Origin: CAYWWM01 sp965198025
GTDB taxonomy: Bacteria; Acidobacteriota; Terriglobia; 2-12-FULL-54-10
Assembly (NCBI GenBank): GCA_965198025.1
Contig: OZ240237.1
Coordinates: forward strand, 1,984,001 to 2,048,000
Length of the DNA: 64,000 nucleotides
Direction of reading: 5' to 3'
In this document: positions 27,040-36,396 of the stretch, piece after piece
Layout of the letters: the number at the start of each line of letters is the position of its first letter
Numbering within the stretch: the first letter of the stretch is position 1
Notes under the pieces: model-generated
Database searches by the model: none
Told to the model about the DNA's origin: nothing
Seen by the model: only the letters and a program-made list of their open reading frames with translations
Program-made: the position numbers and the translations under genes

Positions 27040-27387
27040 GTTTCTTCACCTGGTTGTGGATTCGCTTTCCATCCAGGCTCCGATTATATGCGCCCCATCT
27101 GCGACCCGTCAACGCCAGCCGCCGTCTGGCGGTGTCGTAGTTCGAAATTGGCGCAGCACTTGTGTTCTAGCCCACCCTCTTGCACCTGGGTTCCGCTTCG
27201 CAGTTGCTAGACAATCCCTTCAGGAGTTTGTCGAAAACTATTTCCAGTCAGTCCTCCTGAGCGGAGCGAAGGATCTGCTTGTTCTCCCCCTGCTTGTCAC
27301 TCATCAATGTGTTGCTCGTCAGTGCTTTTGTGCTATCTTGACCCCTATTCGCAGAAAGCACCGAGGGAAGGTTTCGGAGGAAGCTCG
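27040..27387. other. intergenic region upstream of two divergent genes
   Basis: 348 bases between coaD and the methyltransferase gene. Positions 27251-27280 (GTCCTCCTGAGCGGAGCGAA then GGATCTGCTT) look like a widely dispersed bacterial intergenic repeat. No gene is seen. Confidence 0.5.
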
Positions 27388-28188
27388 ATGTCAACAGTTG
27401 CGGGCGTTGCCGGTTTTCACTTCGACGAGAAGACAGCTAAGCAGCTCAGCGCCATCTACCAGACCGAGGATATCAAGGAGATGCAGCGCCAGTACCGTGT
27501 CTGGTTCGATCCCAAGCCAGGGGAAACCATCCTCGACGTGGGCTGCGGGACCGGCGTAAATGCCCATGCTATCAGCAAGTTAGTGGCATCCTCGGGAAAA
27601 GTGATCGGGATCGACAACAGTCCCGCAATGCTGGAAGTCGCCCGCAGCAAAGCCGCGGGGGACAACGTCCAGTATCGGGAACTGGCGGTTGAGGACATGG
27701 ATTATCCCGAAGCCAGCTTCGACGGCATCGTCTGCACTCAAGTGCTAGGATACCTAGCTGACCCGGTATCGGTGATCCGGTCGCTGCTGCGGAACACCAA
27801 GCCGGGCGGGCGCGTTTTCGTCGCCGAAACGGATTGGGACACTCTCGCATACAACATTCCGGACAAGGAGTTACAGCGCAAGGTGACTCTGAGTTTCACC
27901 GATCACCACGGCGACGGTTGGGTTGGTCGTCGCCTCTATACCATGTGCCGCCAGGCCGGGGCAACTGAGATCGAACTCCATCCCTATGTGATTCATAATG
28001 CAGAGTATTCCATCCGTAAGTACGGCGGGCCGTTGAGCTACGTCATCCGCGATTACTTGCTGCGATCGAAGAAATGCTCGGAGGAAGAGGTCACGCGCTG
28101 GCTTAAGCTTCTGAGCAAGGCTTTCGATGAGAACAATTACTTTTTCAGCTTGAGCCGCTTTATCTGTATCTTGCGCAAGCCCCGGTAG
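27388..28188 (+). CDS. class I SAM-dependent methyltransferase
   Basis: 266 residues from ATG at 27388, preceded by GGAGG. SAM-binding motif I is ILDVGCGTGVNAHAI, followed by GKVIGIDNSPAMLEVARSKA, motif IV region FDGIVCTQVLGYLADP and LLRNTKPGGRVFVAETDWDT, as in the UbiE/Methyltransf_11/31 group. An N-terminal helical extension of ~45 residues may cover the substrate site. Substrate unknown. Monocistronic by spacing. Confidence 0.85.
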   Translation: MSTVAGVAGFHFDEKTAKQLSAIYQTEDIKEMQRQYRVWFDPKPGETILDVGCGTGVNAHAISKLVASSGKVIGIDNSPAMLEVARSKAAGDNVQYRELAVEDMDYPEASFDGIVCTQVLGYLADPVSVIRSLLRNTKPGGRVFVAETDWDTLAYNIPDKELQRKVTLSFTDHHGDGWVGRRLYTMCRQAGATEIELHPYVIHNAEYSIRKYGGPLSYVIRDYLLRSKKCSEEEVTRWLKLLSKAFDENNYFFSLSRFICILRKPR

Positions 28189-28360
28189 CCACGGCATCGA
28201 CTTTGGGCCTAGTGCCTGCTTATGCCCTGGTTCTTGGTTTCAGTCTTTCGAGTTTGGTCCTGGGTCTGGCTTTGCTCCACCCGGCGCAACTCTGGGCCCG
28301 CAAACCGCATCGAAAGGTAGTATGATGGGAGAAGGGAATCTAGGAGGGGGGGGAGCTGCA

Positions 28361-29173
28361 GTGGCAAACCGACCTTTTTTGAGACATTCCATTGCCGGAG
28401 GGGCGCTCCTGTTTCTTTCCGCATGCCTGCTGCCCCATGCAAGTCAAGCGCAGGAATCTCCGGACTCCGATCGGCCCGATATTCAGGAAATCATTCGTCG
28501 CTTCGCCGAGAAGGAAAAGGAATTCCAGGAAGCTCGCGCCAATTATTCCTATCACCAAATCGTCAAGGTGCAGACCCTCACCGAGGACGGCGACGTGACG
28601 GGAACCTACCAGATGGAGTCGGACATCATCTTTACGCCCTCCGGGGATCGCATTGAGCGCGTGACCTACGCCCCGCTGTCGACCTTGAAAGGCATCAGCA
28701 TGAGCCCCGAAGATGAGCGCGACCTCAAGAGCGTCCAGCCCTTCGTCCTCACCACGGATGACATGCACAAGTACAACATCGAATACATGGGACGGCAAAA
28801 AGTGGACGAGCTCGACACCTATGTGTTCATGGTCGGGCCGAAACGGATCGAAAAAGGCGAGCGGTACTTCCAGGGGCAGATCTGGGTGGATGACCGTGAC
28901 CTGCAAATCGTGAAAACTTACGGCAAGGCCGTGCCCGATATCCGGGGCGGGAGGGGGAGCGAGAATCTATTCCCCCGGTTCGAAACCTATCGCGAACAGA
29001 TTGACGGACAGTACTGGTTCCCTACATGGACCGGCGCCGATGATACGCTGTATTTCAGCAGCGGTTCCCAGCGCATCCGGATGCTGGTGCGCTACGAGAA
29101 TTACAGGCGATTCGGCAGCGACACCAAGATCACCTTCGGCGAAGAAGTGCCGTCGGAAAATCCATCCGAGTAG
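28361..29173 (+). CDS. exported outer-membrane lipoprotein-sorting-like protein
   Basis: 270 residues if the GTG at 28361 is used (GGGAG five bases before). An ATG at 28322 would add a glycine-rich stretch that only translates the G-rich leader. Hydrophobic signal HSIAGGALLFLSACLLPHAS, then FAEKEKEFQEARANYSYHQI, VESD-type beta strands and YFQGQIWVDDRDLQIVKTYG, which is the LolA/LolB-like pattern of DUF4292/outer-membrane lipoprotein-sorting proteins. The Cys in LSACLL is a possible lipobox. Role: probably a periplasmic lipid-handling fold; not assigned. Confidence 0.65.
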   Translation: MANRPFLRHSIAGGALLFLSACLLPHASQAQESPDSDRPDIQEIIRRFAEKEKEFQEARANYSYHQIVKVQTLTEDGDVTGTYQMESDIIFTPSGDRIERVTYAPLSTLKGISMSPEDERDLKSVQPFVLTTDDMHKYNIEYMGRQKVDELDTYVFMVGPKRIEKGERYFQGQIWVDDRDLQIVKTYGKAVPDIRGGRGSENLFPRFETYREQIDGQYWFPTWTGADDTLYFSSGSQRIRMLVRYENYRRFGSDTKITFGEEVPSENPSE

Positions 29174-29388
29174 AATCACGAGTTCGCTGGCCGCGGAAAG
29201 TTGCGCAGAGACAAGAGCTCCCACCGCAGCACGGCATTAGCAGCAAGAACGAGAAGACACGGAGAAGTTCCTGTTCAAGAGACGAGAAATTAAGTAGGAT
29301 GTGTTTTCTCGAAGCGCAATGAACCTGCCGAATTGGCTTCTCCCAACAGTCAAAAAAGAACTTGGGGAAAGAGGTACAGAAGAGACGC

Positions 29389-30984
29389 ATGGAAACGAAA
29401 ACCACTGACGCCGGCGTGAAGCCGGAGTTGCAAGAGTTTCGGAACGAACCGTTCACGGATTTCTCCCAGCCGGAGCACCGCCAGGCCATGCAAACGGCTC
29501 TTGACAAAGTCCACAGCCAACTTGGCCGCGAATACGACATTCGGATCGGGGGTGAGAAAATCCGCACGGCTGATAAGTTCTGTTCCTACAATCCTTCGCG
29601 CAAGTCGGAAGTGATTGGCGTGTTTCAGAAGGGCACGCCCGAGCTCGCGGCGCAAGCGGTTGAGGCGGCGTTTGAGGCATTCCAGAGCTGGGAACGACAT
29701 CCGGCAACCTGGCGAGCGGAAATCCTCTTCCGGGCTGCTTCCCTGTTGCGACAACGGAAGTTTGAGATGGCAGCCTGGATGGTCTTCGAGGTGGGCAAGA
29801 ACTGGGCCGAGGCGGATGCCGACGTAGCCGAAGCGATTGATTTCTGCGATTTCTACGGTCGAGAGATGCTCCGCCTGGCAGGTCCGCAAAGCCTCCCGCC
29901 GGTTGCGGGCGAGTTGAACGAACTGCGCTACATCCCCCTGGGAGTGGGAGCCGTGATCCCTCCGTGGAACTTCCCGCTCGCGATTACGCTCGGGATGTCG
30001 TCTGCGGCCTGTGTAAGCGGCAACACGGTAGTATTGAAACCGTCGAGCGACTCCCCGACGGTTGCGGCGCAATACGTATCGATCCTGGAGGAAGCCGGCC
30101 TTCCGCCTGGAGTCATGAATTTCTTGACCGGTAGCGGAGCCACCGTGGGCCATGCGCTGGTGACGCATCCGAAGACTCGTTTTGTTGCCTTCACCGGGTC
30201 CAAGGATGTGGGACTCAACATCAATGAACTGGCTGCCAAGACACCGGTTGAGCAGGTCTGGATCAAGCGCGTGGTCGCCGAAATGGGCGGCAAAGATTCC
30301 ATTGTCGTGGATTCGAGAGTAGACCTTGACGCTGCCGTGGAGGGCGTGTTTGCTTCGGCGTTCGGGTTTCAGGGACAGAAGTGTTCGGCCTGCTCCCGCG
30401 CCATCGTTGTGGCAGACGTTTACGACACGTTTCTCGAGAAACTGCGAGCACGCACGGAAAAAGTGCACATCGGAGCTCCGGAAGATCCCGACGTTTATCT
30501 AGGCCCGGTGATCAACGAAACCGCGATGCGTTCGATCCTGAACTACATCGAAGTCGGCAAGAGAGAAGGACGGCTGATTGCGGGAGGCAAGTCCGCGGGA
30601 GGCGACGGATACTTCATCGAGCCAACCGTCATCGCCGACGTTGCTCCGAATGCCTGCATCTCTCAGGAAGAGATTTTTGGACCTGTGCTGGCCGTCCTCA
30701 AGGCTCGCGACTTCAAAGACGCTCTTTCGATCGCGAACAACACAGAATACGGGCTAACCGGTGCCGTCTATTCCAACTCCCAGGAGCATCTGGAAGAGGC
30801 ACGGCTCCGCTTTCACGTCGGCAATCTCTATTTCAACCGCAAGTGCACCGGTGCCCTGGTGGGCGGCCAGCCATTCGGCGGATTCAACATGTCCGGGACC
30901 GATTCCAAGGCCGGTGGACGCGATTACTTGCTACTGTTCACGCAGGCCAAAGTGATTTCGGAAAAGGTCCCGACAAAGCGGTAA
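29389..30984 (+). CDS. pruA: L-glutamate gamma-semialdehyde (1-pyrroline-5-carboxylate) dehydrogenase
   Basis: 531 residues from ATG at 29389. Oxidises glutamate semialdehyde to glutamate with NAD in proline/arginine catabolism. Aldehyde dehydrogenase landmarks: PWNFPLAITLGM, FTGSKDVGLNI, general-base Glu in EMGGKDSIVV and the nucleophile Cys332 in FQGQKCSACSRA, the form typical of the P5CDH group. QPFGGFNMSGTDSKAGG ends the catalytic part. No proline dehydrogenase gene is next to it, so that step must be encoded elsewhere. Confidence 0.92.
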   Translation: METKTTDAGVKPELQEFRNEPFTDFSQPEHRQAMQTALDKVHSQLGREYDIRIGGEKIRTADKFCSYNPSRKSEVIGVFQKGTPELAAQAVEAAFEAFQSWERHPATWRAEILFRAASLLRQRKFEMAAWMVFEVGKNWAEADADVAEAIDFCDFYGREMLRLAGPQSLPPVAGELNELRYIPLGVGAVIPPWNFPLAITLGMSSAACVSGNTVVLKPSSDSPTVAAQYVSILEEAGLPPGVMNFLTGSGATVGHALVTHPKTRFVAFTGSKDVGLNINELAAKTPVEQVWIKRVVAEMGGKDSIVVDSRVDLDAAVEGVFASAFGFQGQKCSACSRAIVVADVYDTFLEKLRARTEKVHIGAPEDPDVYLGPVINETAMRSILNYIEVGKREGRLIAGGKSAGGDGYFIEPTVIADVAPNACISQEEIFGPVLAVLKARDFKDALSIANNTEYGLTGAVYSNSQEHLEEARLRFHVGNLYFNRKCTGALVGGQPFGGFNMSGTDSKAGGRDYLLLFTQAKVISEKVPTKR

Positions 30985-31169
30985 TCAGGCTGGCCACGCC
31001 CAGTCGTGCCCTTGCGGGCCAGCGAAAAGAAGATTAATTTTTCTTTGCATGGTGTCCTGGGAGGTATAGAATTTTCTCAGTTGCTGGGGTGGCAAGTCCT
31101 CCGCAATCCACCCGGAATGCAACTGGAAGGTGCGGCTTCATCACAATTCTGACTATGCAAGGAGGCCCC

Positions 31170-31667
31170 ATGTTCGAGACTTCCCAGCCCGAGGAAAGTT
31201 CGAAAACCAGTCTGATTGTGGGTGGAGCGATCGTCGTGGTCCTGGCGGCGCTCGGTGTTTTCTATTTCACCTATCTCGCCGGGGAGCCTGCAGCCGCCCC
31301 GGCTGCAGGGCCTGCAGCAGCAGCACCGCCGACCGCTACCCCCGAAGATATCGCCAATGCGAATCCGATGATTGACTTGCAGATCCTTTCGCAGGATCTC
31401 GGACGGGATAACCAGACCCAGACCATGGTGATGTGGAATGTCCGGCTGTCAAACCGCAACCGGGTGGTTGCTTATCGGAACATTCAGTACGAAACAAACT
31501 ACTACGACGGGCAGCGGAACCTGCTCTCCACCCGAGGTGGAACGTTCCCGGAGCCCATGGCCCCAGGGGATCAGAAGACGTTCGGGCAACTGAATGACGG
31601 CCTTTTTCCGGTCGGGACGGTGGGTTATACCATCGAGATCAAGTCTGCCGAAGCCGGCCAGCCGTAG
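31170..31667 (+). CDS. membrane-anchored protein with C-terminal beta domain, unknown function
   Basis: 165 residues from ATG at 31170, after AAGGAGG. A short cytoplasmic head precedes one transmembrane helix (SLIVGGAIVVVLAALGVFYF), then an Ala/Pro-rich linker and an FxLYD/DUF-like periplasmic domain: QTQTMVMWNVRLSNRNRVVA, IQYETNYYDGQRNLLSTRGG, FPVGTVGYTIEIKSAEA. Type II membrane topology. I cannot name a family function. Confidence 0.65.
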   Translation: MFETSQPEESSKTSLIVGGAIVVVLAALGVFYFTYLAGEPAAAPAAGPAAAAPPTATPEDIANANPMIDLQILSQDLGRDNQTQTMVMWNVRLSNRNRVVAYRNIQYETNYYDGQRNLLSTRGGTFPEPMAPGDQKTFGQLNDGLFPVGTVGYTIEIKSAEAGQP

Positions 31668-31820
31668 ATCGACTGGAAGATGACCCGGACGGTTGATCGG
31701 TCCATCGGTTTCTCATTCATCACTTCTGCCCACTTTGGCCAATTGGGCGCGCCTCAGGATCTTCTCTAGCGAAGCTTCTCCCAACGAGGCATGAGGAGGA
31801 AAACACGTCTCAATCGTCCG

Positions 31821-32783
31821 TCATCGATTGTACGGGGTAAGGGTCGAAGCCGTAAGGAAGGTCCTCGAGATTCGGTCATGCCAGGAAAACTTTTCGTCGT
31901 CCATCGCGGCCCAGATGAACCCTAGCAGAAATGACCCCGCACTGGCAACGGATCCGAAGAGACGCCACAGTCGCTCCGGGCGGGTCGCAGGCTGACCGTC
32001 GAAATTGACCAGGCGCAGTCCCAAAAGGTGCATTGCAGGGGTCGCCCCAGCCAGATATAGAAAGACCACTCCGTACAGAAATGCCACGACACATGCGATC
32101 CCAAGTCCCGCTGTAATGATGTAGCGGTTCAGGATCACCTCCTCGGCGAGGAGCGGGAGGGGAGCAAGGAACAACGCTACCGCCACCAGAATGCAGGCGC
32201 AGTCCAAGCAGTCTGTCAGGACCCGAACCCGGAACGACGCCACCGGTAGTGCTGAGAATTCCGCCTGCGGCAATCCGGCTTCATCGTCGGGAAAAACCAG
32301 CGGACTTTGGGATGGCGGCCGCGAACGGGAATATCGCACCCTGCTCACTTCGGAACGTTCCGGTTGATTCCGTTGAGGGGGGGCATCCGGCTCAGCAATC
32401 GGGACCACTTTCTCACGTTTTCGTAGTTCCTCGGCCAGCGGAAACGGAAGTCTGGGCCGCATCCGGCGCATTCGGAATTCCTGCACTTGCTCGCTTAGCT
32501 GTCGCCGTAAGCGTACTGGGAACGCCGGGGCGCTCCGGCGCGTCGCAGTTCGGGGGACGCCACAGTTGCTGGCCGCTCTTACAGCTTGTTTATTCTCAGG
32601 AGTAGGGCTTACCAGGCGCAATCTCGATTCCCGTAAGTCGGCCCGACCTTTCAACCCAAAGCTTGCGGACCGCGCCACGAGCCTCCGTCCACACTTTCGA
32701 CAACGGTGCTCCTCAGCATCCACGGGATGCCTGCACACCGGGCATGCCCCCAAGGAATTGTCCGGAACTAGTTCTGCGCTCAT
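31821..32783 (-). CDS. RDD-family membrane protein with N-terminal zinc ribbon
   Basis: 320 residues using ATG at 32783. The N-terminus has a zinc-ribbon pair CPVCRHPV ... CRKCGRRL, then a long charged, probably disordered stretch. The C-terminal RDD domain has SFRVRVLTDCLDCACILVAV, two or three hydrophobic helices and GATPAMHLLGLRLVNFDG, KFSWHDRISRTFL. RDD proteins are thought to be transport-related, but the role is unclear. The gene is divergent from lptD (100 bp between the starts). No good Shine-Dalgarno is close to the ATG. Confidence 0.7.
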   Translation of the reverse strand: MSAELVPDNSLGACPVCRHPVDAEEHRCRKCGRRLVARSASFGLKGRADLRESRLRLVSPTPENKQAVRAASNCGVPRTATRRSAPAFPVRLRRQLSEQVQEFRMRRMRPRLPFPLAEELRKREKVVPIAEPDAPPQRNQPERSEVSRVRYSRSRPPSQSPLVFPDDEAGLPQAEFSALPVASFRVRVLTDCLDCACILVAVALFLAPLPLLAEEVILNRYIITAGLGIACVVAFLYGVVFLYLAGATPAMHLLGLRLVNFDGQPATRPERLWRLFGSVASAGSFLLGFIWAAMDDEKFSWHDRISRTFLTASTLTPYNR

Positions 32784-32883
32784 GCTGGTTGGTGCTTGAA
32801 GACTCCTTCCAGTCAGCCTTACAATGGCTCTTGCTTCCTGGTGCTGTGTCAGTTCCACAGACCAGAGACTCACGCTGCCTTCG

Positions 32884-35196
32884 ATGGGCATCATGTTCCA
32901 GCCACGTTTCCTAGTTTACATACCCGCGCTTGCGTGTCAGCTGTTTTTGCCTCTTTCCCTGTTGCTTGCTCAGGTACAATCGGGCCAATCGTCCGGATCA
33001 GATTCTCCGGAGGAAGCGATTTCCTCCGGGACCGTCGTGATCCGCGCCGAATCCCAAGAAAAGATCGGTGATCTCTACCAGCTTGTCGGCCAAGCCGAAA
33101 TCATCTATGGGATGCTCCGTCTTACGGCTGACCGCATAGAGTATGACGAAGTCACCGGGCACTTGTCCGCTACCGGCAACGTCCACTTTTTTCACTTGAC
33201 TGAGGAAGCAGACCTACAGGCATCCCGCGCCGAGTACGATCTTCGGGAAGGCACCGGCAGTTTCTTTGACGTCCAAGGCAGCATCGGCGCCCAAATTCGC
33301 GGCGGGTCGTCCATTCTCACCACGACGAATCCCTTCTTCTTCACCGCCGAGCGCGTAGATCGCGAGGGAAACAATAGCTACCGGGTTGAGAACGGAGAAC
33401 TGACCGTTTGCACCGTGCCCGACCCCACATGGCTCATTTCCACGTCGCGAGCGACGATTCAGCCGGGGGTCGCGGCGCGTCTCTACAGCGGCAAGCTGCA
33501 TCTGTGGAAGATTCCCATTTTCTATTTTCCATTTCTTTACAAATCACTGGAGCGGATTCCTCGGACCAGCGGCTTTCTGATGCCGACATTTGGAAATAGC
33601 TCCCGGCTGGGCACGGTTATCGGGGATTCCTTTTTCTGGGCCATCAACCGCAGCGCGGACCTGACGCTCGGCGCTGAGTATCTCAGTGCGCGGGGATGGT
33701 CGCAACGGGCGGCATTCCGGTCGCGTCCCACTGCGAACAGCTTTCTCAATGTGGACTACTTTGGTGTTGCTGACCGCGGATTCGGACCCAAAAAGATGGA
33801 CCAGGGAGGGCGCTCGATTCGGGCCACTGGCGTCGCCGCCCTGCCCTACGGCTTCAGCGGCGTGCTCGATTTGAACTATCTGAGTTCACTCACGTTCCGT
33901 GAGGCCTTTACCCAAACTTATATTGAAGCCGCCAATTCCGAAGTCCACACCACAGGCTTCGCGACCAAGCGGTTTGACTCCTACAGCTTCAACGCCTTCG
34001 TTTCACGCTTTGAGAATTTTCAGAGTGTCCAACCCGGCGACCGCGTAAAGATCCACCATCTTCCTCAATTGGAATTCAACAGCGTAGACCGGCCACTCTG
34101 GCGTGGCGCCCCCCTGTGGTTGTCTTGGCAAAGCTGGCTCGGCAGCGTGAGCCGATCCGATCCGCTGCGCGATTCCGGCCCGGTCGTCCGAACCGCGGCT
34201 GTCGAACGGATGGCGTTTGCTCCGCGACTTTCCCTCCCACTGCAGTGGAACGGGCTTCACATCACCCCCACGGTCGGCTTTCGAGGAATCCGTTACGGGA
34301 AGCGGTTGCGCGACGGGCAGGTCAGCAACGATTCGCTCAACCAGGCAAGCCGCGAATTCTCTGTAGAGTTTTCCCCGCCTGAAGTTTCCCGCGTCTTTGA
34401 CTCCTTTGGTCCGCTGCATTCACAGCCGGTCCGGCATGTGATCGAGCCTAAGGTCACCTTCCGCGCTGTTTCAGGGGTCCGGGATTTTGAGGATGTTCTG
34501 ATCTTCGATGAACGAGACCGTCTCGCTAATTCCCGCGAGGTCGAATACTCGCTCGCCAACCGGCTGCTCGTCCGGCGCGGGCCGGGCCAAGGGGTAAAGG
34601 AGGTGCTTTCCTGGGAGCTGCGGCAACAATACTATTTCGACACGGATTTCGGAGGGGCCCTTGTACCCGGCCGTCGCAACGTGTTTCTTCCTTCGCTGGA
34701 TCTGACCAGCAACGCCTTCCTGGACGGGCCGCACCGCTTCTCGCCCATTGTTTCCGTCCTACGCTTCCATCCCTCGCCGGGCTATGATATCGAGTTCCGC
34801 CAGGACTACGACACCGAGCAGCATCGTTTGTCCCACGGCGGCCTGGTTGGCAACGCCCGCTGGAGACAGGCTTTCGCCTCGGTGAGCCATTTCTTCGTCC
34901 GCAGCTCTCCAACCCTTTCGCCGAATTTCAATCAAGTCGGCTTCACCGTCGGGTACGGCAACCAGCAGCGCGTCGGATTCAACGCTGCCGTGGCCGGCGC
35001 CTATGACATCAGTTCCTCCTTTCTGCAGTACTCCGCTTTCCAGCTCAGTTGGAACAACGACTGCTGCGGTATCAGCTTTGAGTACCGTCGTTTCGCTCTC
35101 GGCCCCGTTCGCAACGAGAACCAATTTCGTCTGGCTTTCTCACTCGCCAACATCGGCACCTTTGGCAACATGAAACAGCAGGAGCGCCTGTTTTAG
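32884..35196 (+). CDS. lptD: LPS-assembly outer-membrane protein LptD
   Basis: 770 residues from ATG at 32884 (another at 32893). Inserts lipopolysaccharide in the outer leaflet with LptE. The signal sequence (YIPALACQLFLPLSLLLAQ) is followed by an OstA/LptA-like jellyroll (SQEKIGDLYQLVGQAEIIYG, LTADRIEYDEVTGHLSATGN) and a large beta-barrel with FYFPFLYKSLERIPRTSGFL, typical of LptD. The terminal part WNNDCCGISFEYRRF and the final Phe fit the family. Only one Cys pair is seen in the C-terminal region. Shows the organism makes LPS. Confidence 0.9.
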   Translation: MGIMFQPRFLVYIPALACQLFLPLSLLLAQVQSGQSSGSDSPEEAISSGTVVIRAESQEKIGDLYQLVGQAEIIYGMLRLTADRIEYDEVTGHLSATGNVHFFHLTEEADLQASRAEYDLREGTGSFFDVQGSIGAQIRGGSSILTTTNPFFFTAERVDREGNNSYRVENGELTVCTVPDPTWLISTSRATIQPGVAARLYSGKLHLWKIPIFYFPFLYKSLERIPRTSGFLMPTFGNSSRLGTVIGDSFFWAINRSADLTLGAEYLSARGWSQRAAFRSRPTANSFLNVDYFGVADRGFGPKKMDQGGRSIRATGVAALPYGFSGVLDLNYLSSLTFREAFTQTYIEAANSEVHTTGFATKRFDSYSFNAFVSRFENFQSVQPGDRVKIHHLPQLEFNSVDRPLWRGAPLWLSWQSWLGSVSRSDPLRDSGPVVRTAAVERMAFAPRLSLPLQWNGLHITPTVGFRGIRYGKRLRDGQVSNDSLNQASREFSVEFSPPEVSRVFDSFGPLHSQPVRHVIEPKVTFRAVSGVRDFEDVLIFDERDRLANSREVEYSLANRLLVRRGPGQGVKEVLSWELRQQYYFDTDFGGALVPGRRNVFLPSLDLTSNAFLDGPHRFSPIVSVLRFHPSPGYDIEFRQDYDTEQHRLSHGGLVGNARWRQAFASVSHFFVRSSPTLSPNFNQVGFTVGYGNQQRVGFNAAVAGAYDISSSFLQYSAFQLSWNNDCCGISFEYRRFALGPVRNENQFRLAFSLANIGTFGNMKQQERLF

Positions 35197-35302
35197 AACT
35201 GCACGGCTGGATGTTTGCAAATTGAGCACAGTCCTGCGGACAACCGGGCTGCTTTTTTTCGCGTATGCTATGATTCGGGAAGTGGTAATTCAACGGAGCG
35301 CC

Positions 35303-36280
35303 ATGCCTTTCCCCGCCACACGTCTTCGCCGCTTGCGCAGGAGCGAGTTACTGCGCTCGTTGGTCCAGGAAACGCGCCTGTCGCCGAAGAATTTCATTTA
35401 TCCACTATTCGTGTGCCCTGGCTCAGGAATCCGGAAAGAGATCGCGTCCATGCCGGGAAACTACCATTTCTCCGTGGATACGATCGGTGAGGAATCCCGC
35501 GACGTGGTCGCTCATGGCATCCCGGCTGTGTTGCTATTCGGAATCCCCGAGAAGAAGGACGAACAAGGTTCGGGCGCCTATGGAGATGACTCGATCGTCT
35601 CCCGGGCGGTTCGTGCGATTCGTGAAGCGGTCGGGGAAAAGCTGCTCATTCTATGCGACGTCTGCCTTTGTGAATATACTAGCCACGGGCACTGCGGTGT
35701 CGTCCGGAACGGAGATGTGGATAACGATGCCACGCTGAGCCTTCTGGCCGAGACCTCGCTCAGCTACGCGCGTGCCGGTGCCGACATCGTCGCCCCGTCG
35801 GACATGATGGACGGCCGCGTGAGCACCATCCGCCGTGCGCTGGATGAGTCATCGCTCTTCCACGTCTCGATCCTCTCCTATGCTGCCAAGTACGCCTCGG
35901 TGTTCTACGGGCCGTTTCGCGATGCTGCCGGGTCCGCACCCCAGTTCGGTGACCGCCGCTCCTACCAAATGGACCCGGCTAACGCCCGCGAGGCGCTCCG
36001 CGAGATTGCGCTTGACATTGATGAAGGGGCGGACATGGTGATGGTCAAACCTGCCATGCCCTACCTTGACGTGATTTATCGCGCACGGGAGGAATTCAAC
36101 CACCCGCTCGCTGCCTACCAGGTGAGCGGCGAGTACAGCATGATCGTCGCCGCAGCCCAGCGAGGATGGCTAGACCGTGACCGTGCTATGATGGAGTCAC
36201 TCACCGCCCTCCGCCGTGCCGGCGCGGACGTGATCCTGACCTACTTCGCCAAGGATGCATCCCGGTTGCTCGCGTGCTAA
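35303..36280 (+). CDS. hemB: delta-aminolevulinic acid dehydratase (porphobilinogen synthase)
   Basis: 325 residues from ATG at 35303 (GGAG before it). Condenses two 5-aminolevulinate molecules in haem synthesis. Metal-site segment CDVCLCEYTSHGHCG keeps the three Cys of zinc-dependent enzymes. SYAAKYASVFYGPFRDAAGS and MVMVKPAMPYLDVI contain the two active-site Lys, and YQVSGEYSMI is the usual late motif. The stop lies near the next gene (dacB-type), so they may share a transcript. Confidence 0.95.
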   Translation: MPFPATRLRRLRRSELLRSLVQETRLSPKNFIYPLFVCPGSGIRKEIASMPGNYHFSVDTIGEESRDVVAHGIPAVLLFGIPEKKDEQGSGAYGDDSIVSRAVRAIREAVGEKLLILCDVCLCEYTSHGHCGVVRNGDVDNDATLSLLAETSLSYARAGADIVAPSDMMDGRVSTIRRALDESSLFHVSILSYAAKYASVFYGPFRDAAGSAPQFGDRRSYQMDPANAREALREIALDIDEGADMVMVKPAMPYLDVIYRAREEFNHPLAAYQVSGEYSMIVAAAQRGWLDRDRAMMESLTALRRAGADVILTYFAKDASRLLAC

Positions 36281-36396
36281 ATCGACCCACTCCTCCGACG
36301 CAGATCCTCTCTTCCGAAGCGGATTCTGTGTGTAATCCCGAGCGAGCTTGTGCTGAGCGACTCGGTGCGGCACAGCGCATCAGGAGATCTGATTTT